A stretch of DNA of 6,044 nucleotides, taken from the NCBI GenBank assembly GCA_023266075.1, contig JAHFRX010000098.1, positions 1 through 6,044 of the forward strand, written 5' to 3'. This document shows positions 5,704-6,044 of the stretch, piece after piece (position 1 is the first letter of the stretch; every line of letters starts with the position of its first letter). The stretch comes from Legionellaceae bacterium (lineage in GTDB: Bacteria > Pseudomonadota > Gammaproteobacteria > Legionellales > Legionellaceae). Made by a program: the position numbers and the translations under genes. The notes beneath the pieces were generated by a model. It was given only the letters and a program-made list of their open reading frames with translations, searched no databases and was not told the origin of the DNA.

Positions 5704-6044
5704 AATGGCTCGTATAGCAGGTGTAAATATTGCGGATCATAAACATATCGTGATTGCGCTAACCTCAATTTACGGTATAGGTAAGCCAACTGCATTGAAA
5801 CTTTGTGAACAAGTAGGTATTAATCTTGCAGCGAAAGTTTCTCAGTTGTCTGAGCAAGAGCTTGAATCATTACGGACTGAAATTGCTAAAATTACAGTCG
5901 AAGGTGATTTGCGTCGTGCTGTCTCAATGAATATTAAACGACTAATGGACTTAGGGTGTTATAGAGGTCAGCGTCATCGTCGGGGTCTACCTGTTCGTGG
6001 TCAACGCACAAAGACAAATGCAAGAACGCGCAAAGGTCGACGCA
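5704..6044 (+). CDS. rpsM: 30S ribosomal protein S13 (uS13), 3' end cut by window
   Basis: S13 lies in the head of the 30S subunit, contacts the P-site tRNA and forms bridges to L5 of the 50S subunit. I translated 113 complete codons plus two bases from the ATG at 5704, with no stop before the window ends. The protein starts MARIAGVNIADHKHIVIALT, has the helix-two-turn-helix core with SIYGIGK (21-27), VEGDLRRAVSMNIKRLMDLG (65-84), and the signature CYRGQRHRRGLPVRGQRTKT (85-104) followed by NARTRKGRR. Compared with E. coli S13 (118 residues) only about five C-terminal residues are missing. GGAGA (5695-5699) lies 4 nt upstream. It is the first gene of the alpha operon, usually followed by rpsK, rpsD, rpoA and rplQ. 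Confidence 0.97.

Noticed and set aside
5448..5795. Minus-strand open frame of 115 codons across rpmJ and the spacer
   Set aside because: It is antisense to rpmJ and rpsM, shows no recognisable protein features, and is explained by the opposite-strand genes.
1..6044. A novel or accessory system (defence, mobile element, CRISPR, toxin)
   Set aside because: Every stretch above 100 nt is accounted for by conserved ribosomal or secretion genes in canonical order, and no repeats or inserted genes interrupt the operon.

Overview
This window holds a bacterial spc ribosomal-protein operon, complete from its promoter through rpmJ, followed by the first gene of the alpha operon. All genes lie on the + strand in this order: rplN, rplX, rplE, rpsN, rpsH, rplF, rplR, rpsE, rpmD, rplO, secY, rpmJ, then a 92-nt gap, then rpsM, which runs off the right edge. 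Gene order and protein sequences match the Escherichia coli-type spc/alpha cluster. The presence of rpmD, a SecY of 443 residues and the break before rpsM point to a gammaproteobacterium. The DNA is moderately AT-rich (judged by eye, not counted). L14 is 121 residues, and S14 is a full-length form carrying a four-cysteine zinc ribbon and ending GGRKSSW. From memory this combination resembles Legionella and its relatives (Legionellales); that placement is inference.

Layout: bases 1-78 are an untranslated leader with a perfect extended -10 box (TGGTATAAT), taken as the spc promoter. From 79 to 5611 the genes are packed with gaps of 2-24 nt or with 1-nt stop/start overlaps (rpmD/rplO and rplO/secY), as expected for one co-transcribed, translationally coupled unit. 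Three starts are best moved from the longest reading frame to an internal codon (rplE at 798, rpsN at GTG 1360, rplR at ATG 2648). rpsN and rpsH both begin with GTG. The 5612-5703 gap has no convincing gene or terminator. It contains a possible promoter and competing short inverted repeats, where other gammaproteobacteria carry the alpha-operon promoter and S4-controlled leader.

Function: ten of the spc products are structural proteins of the large (L14, L24, L5, L6, L18, L30, L15, L36) or small (S14, S8, S5) subunit plus S13, made in balanced amounts. In E. coli, S8 binding near the rplE start controls the spc operon. SecY is the channel subunit of the general protein-export translocon and is co-expressed with the ribosomes that feed it. 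I see no mobile element, CRISPR array, tRNA, toxin or defence gene, and no undescribed system. This is core, conserved sequence, and the points worth a second look are small: the S14 zinc ribbon and candidate RNA regulatory structures.
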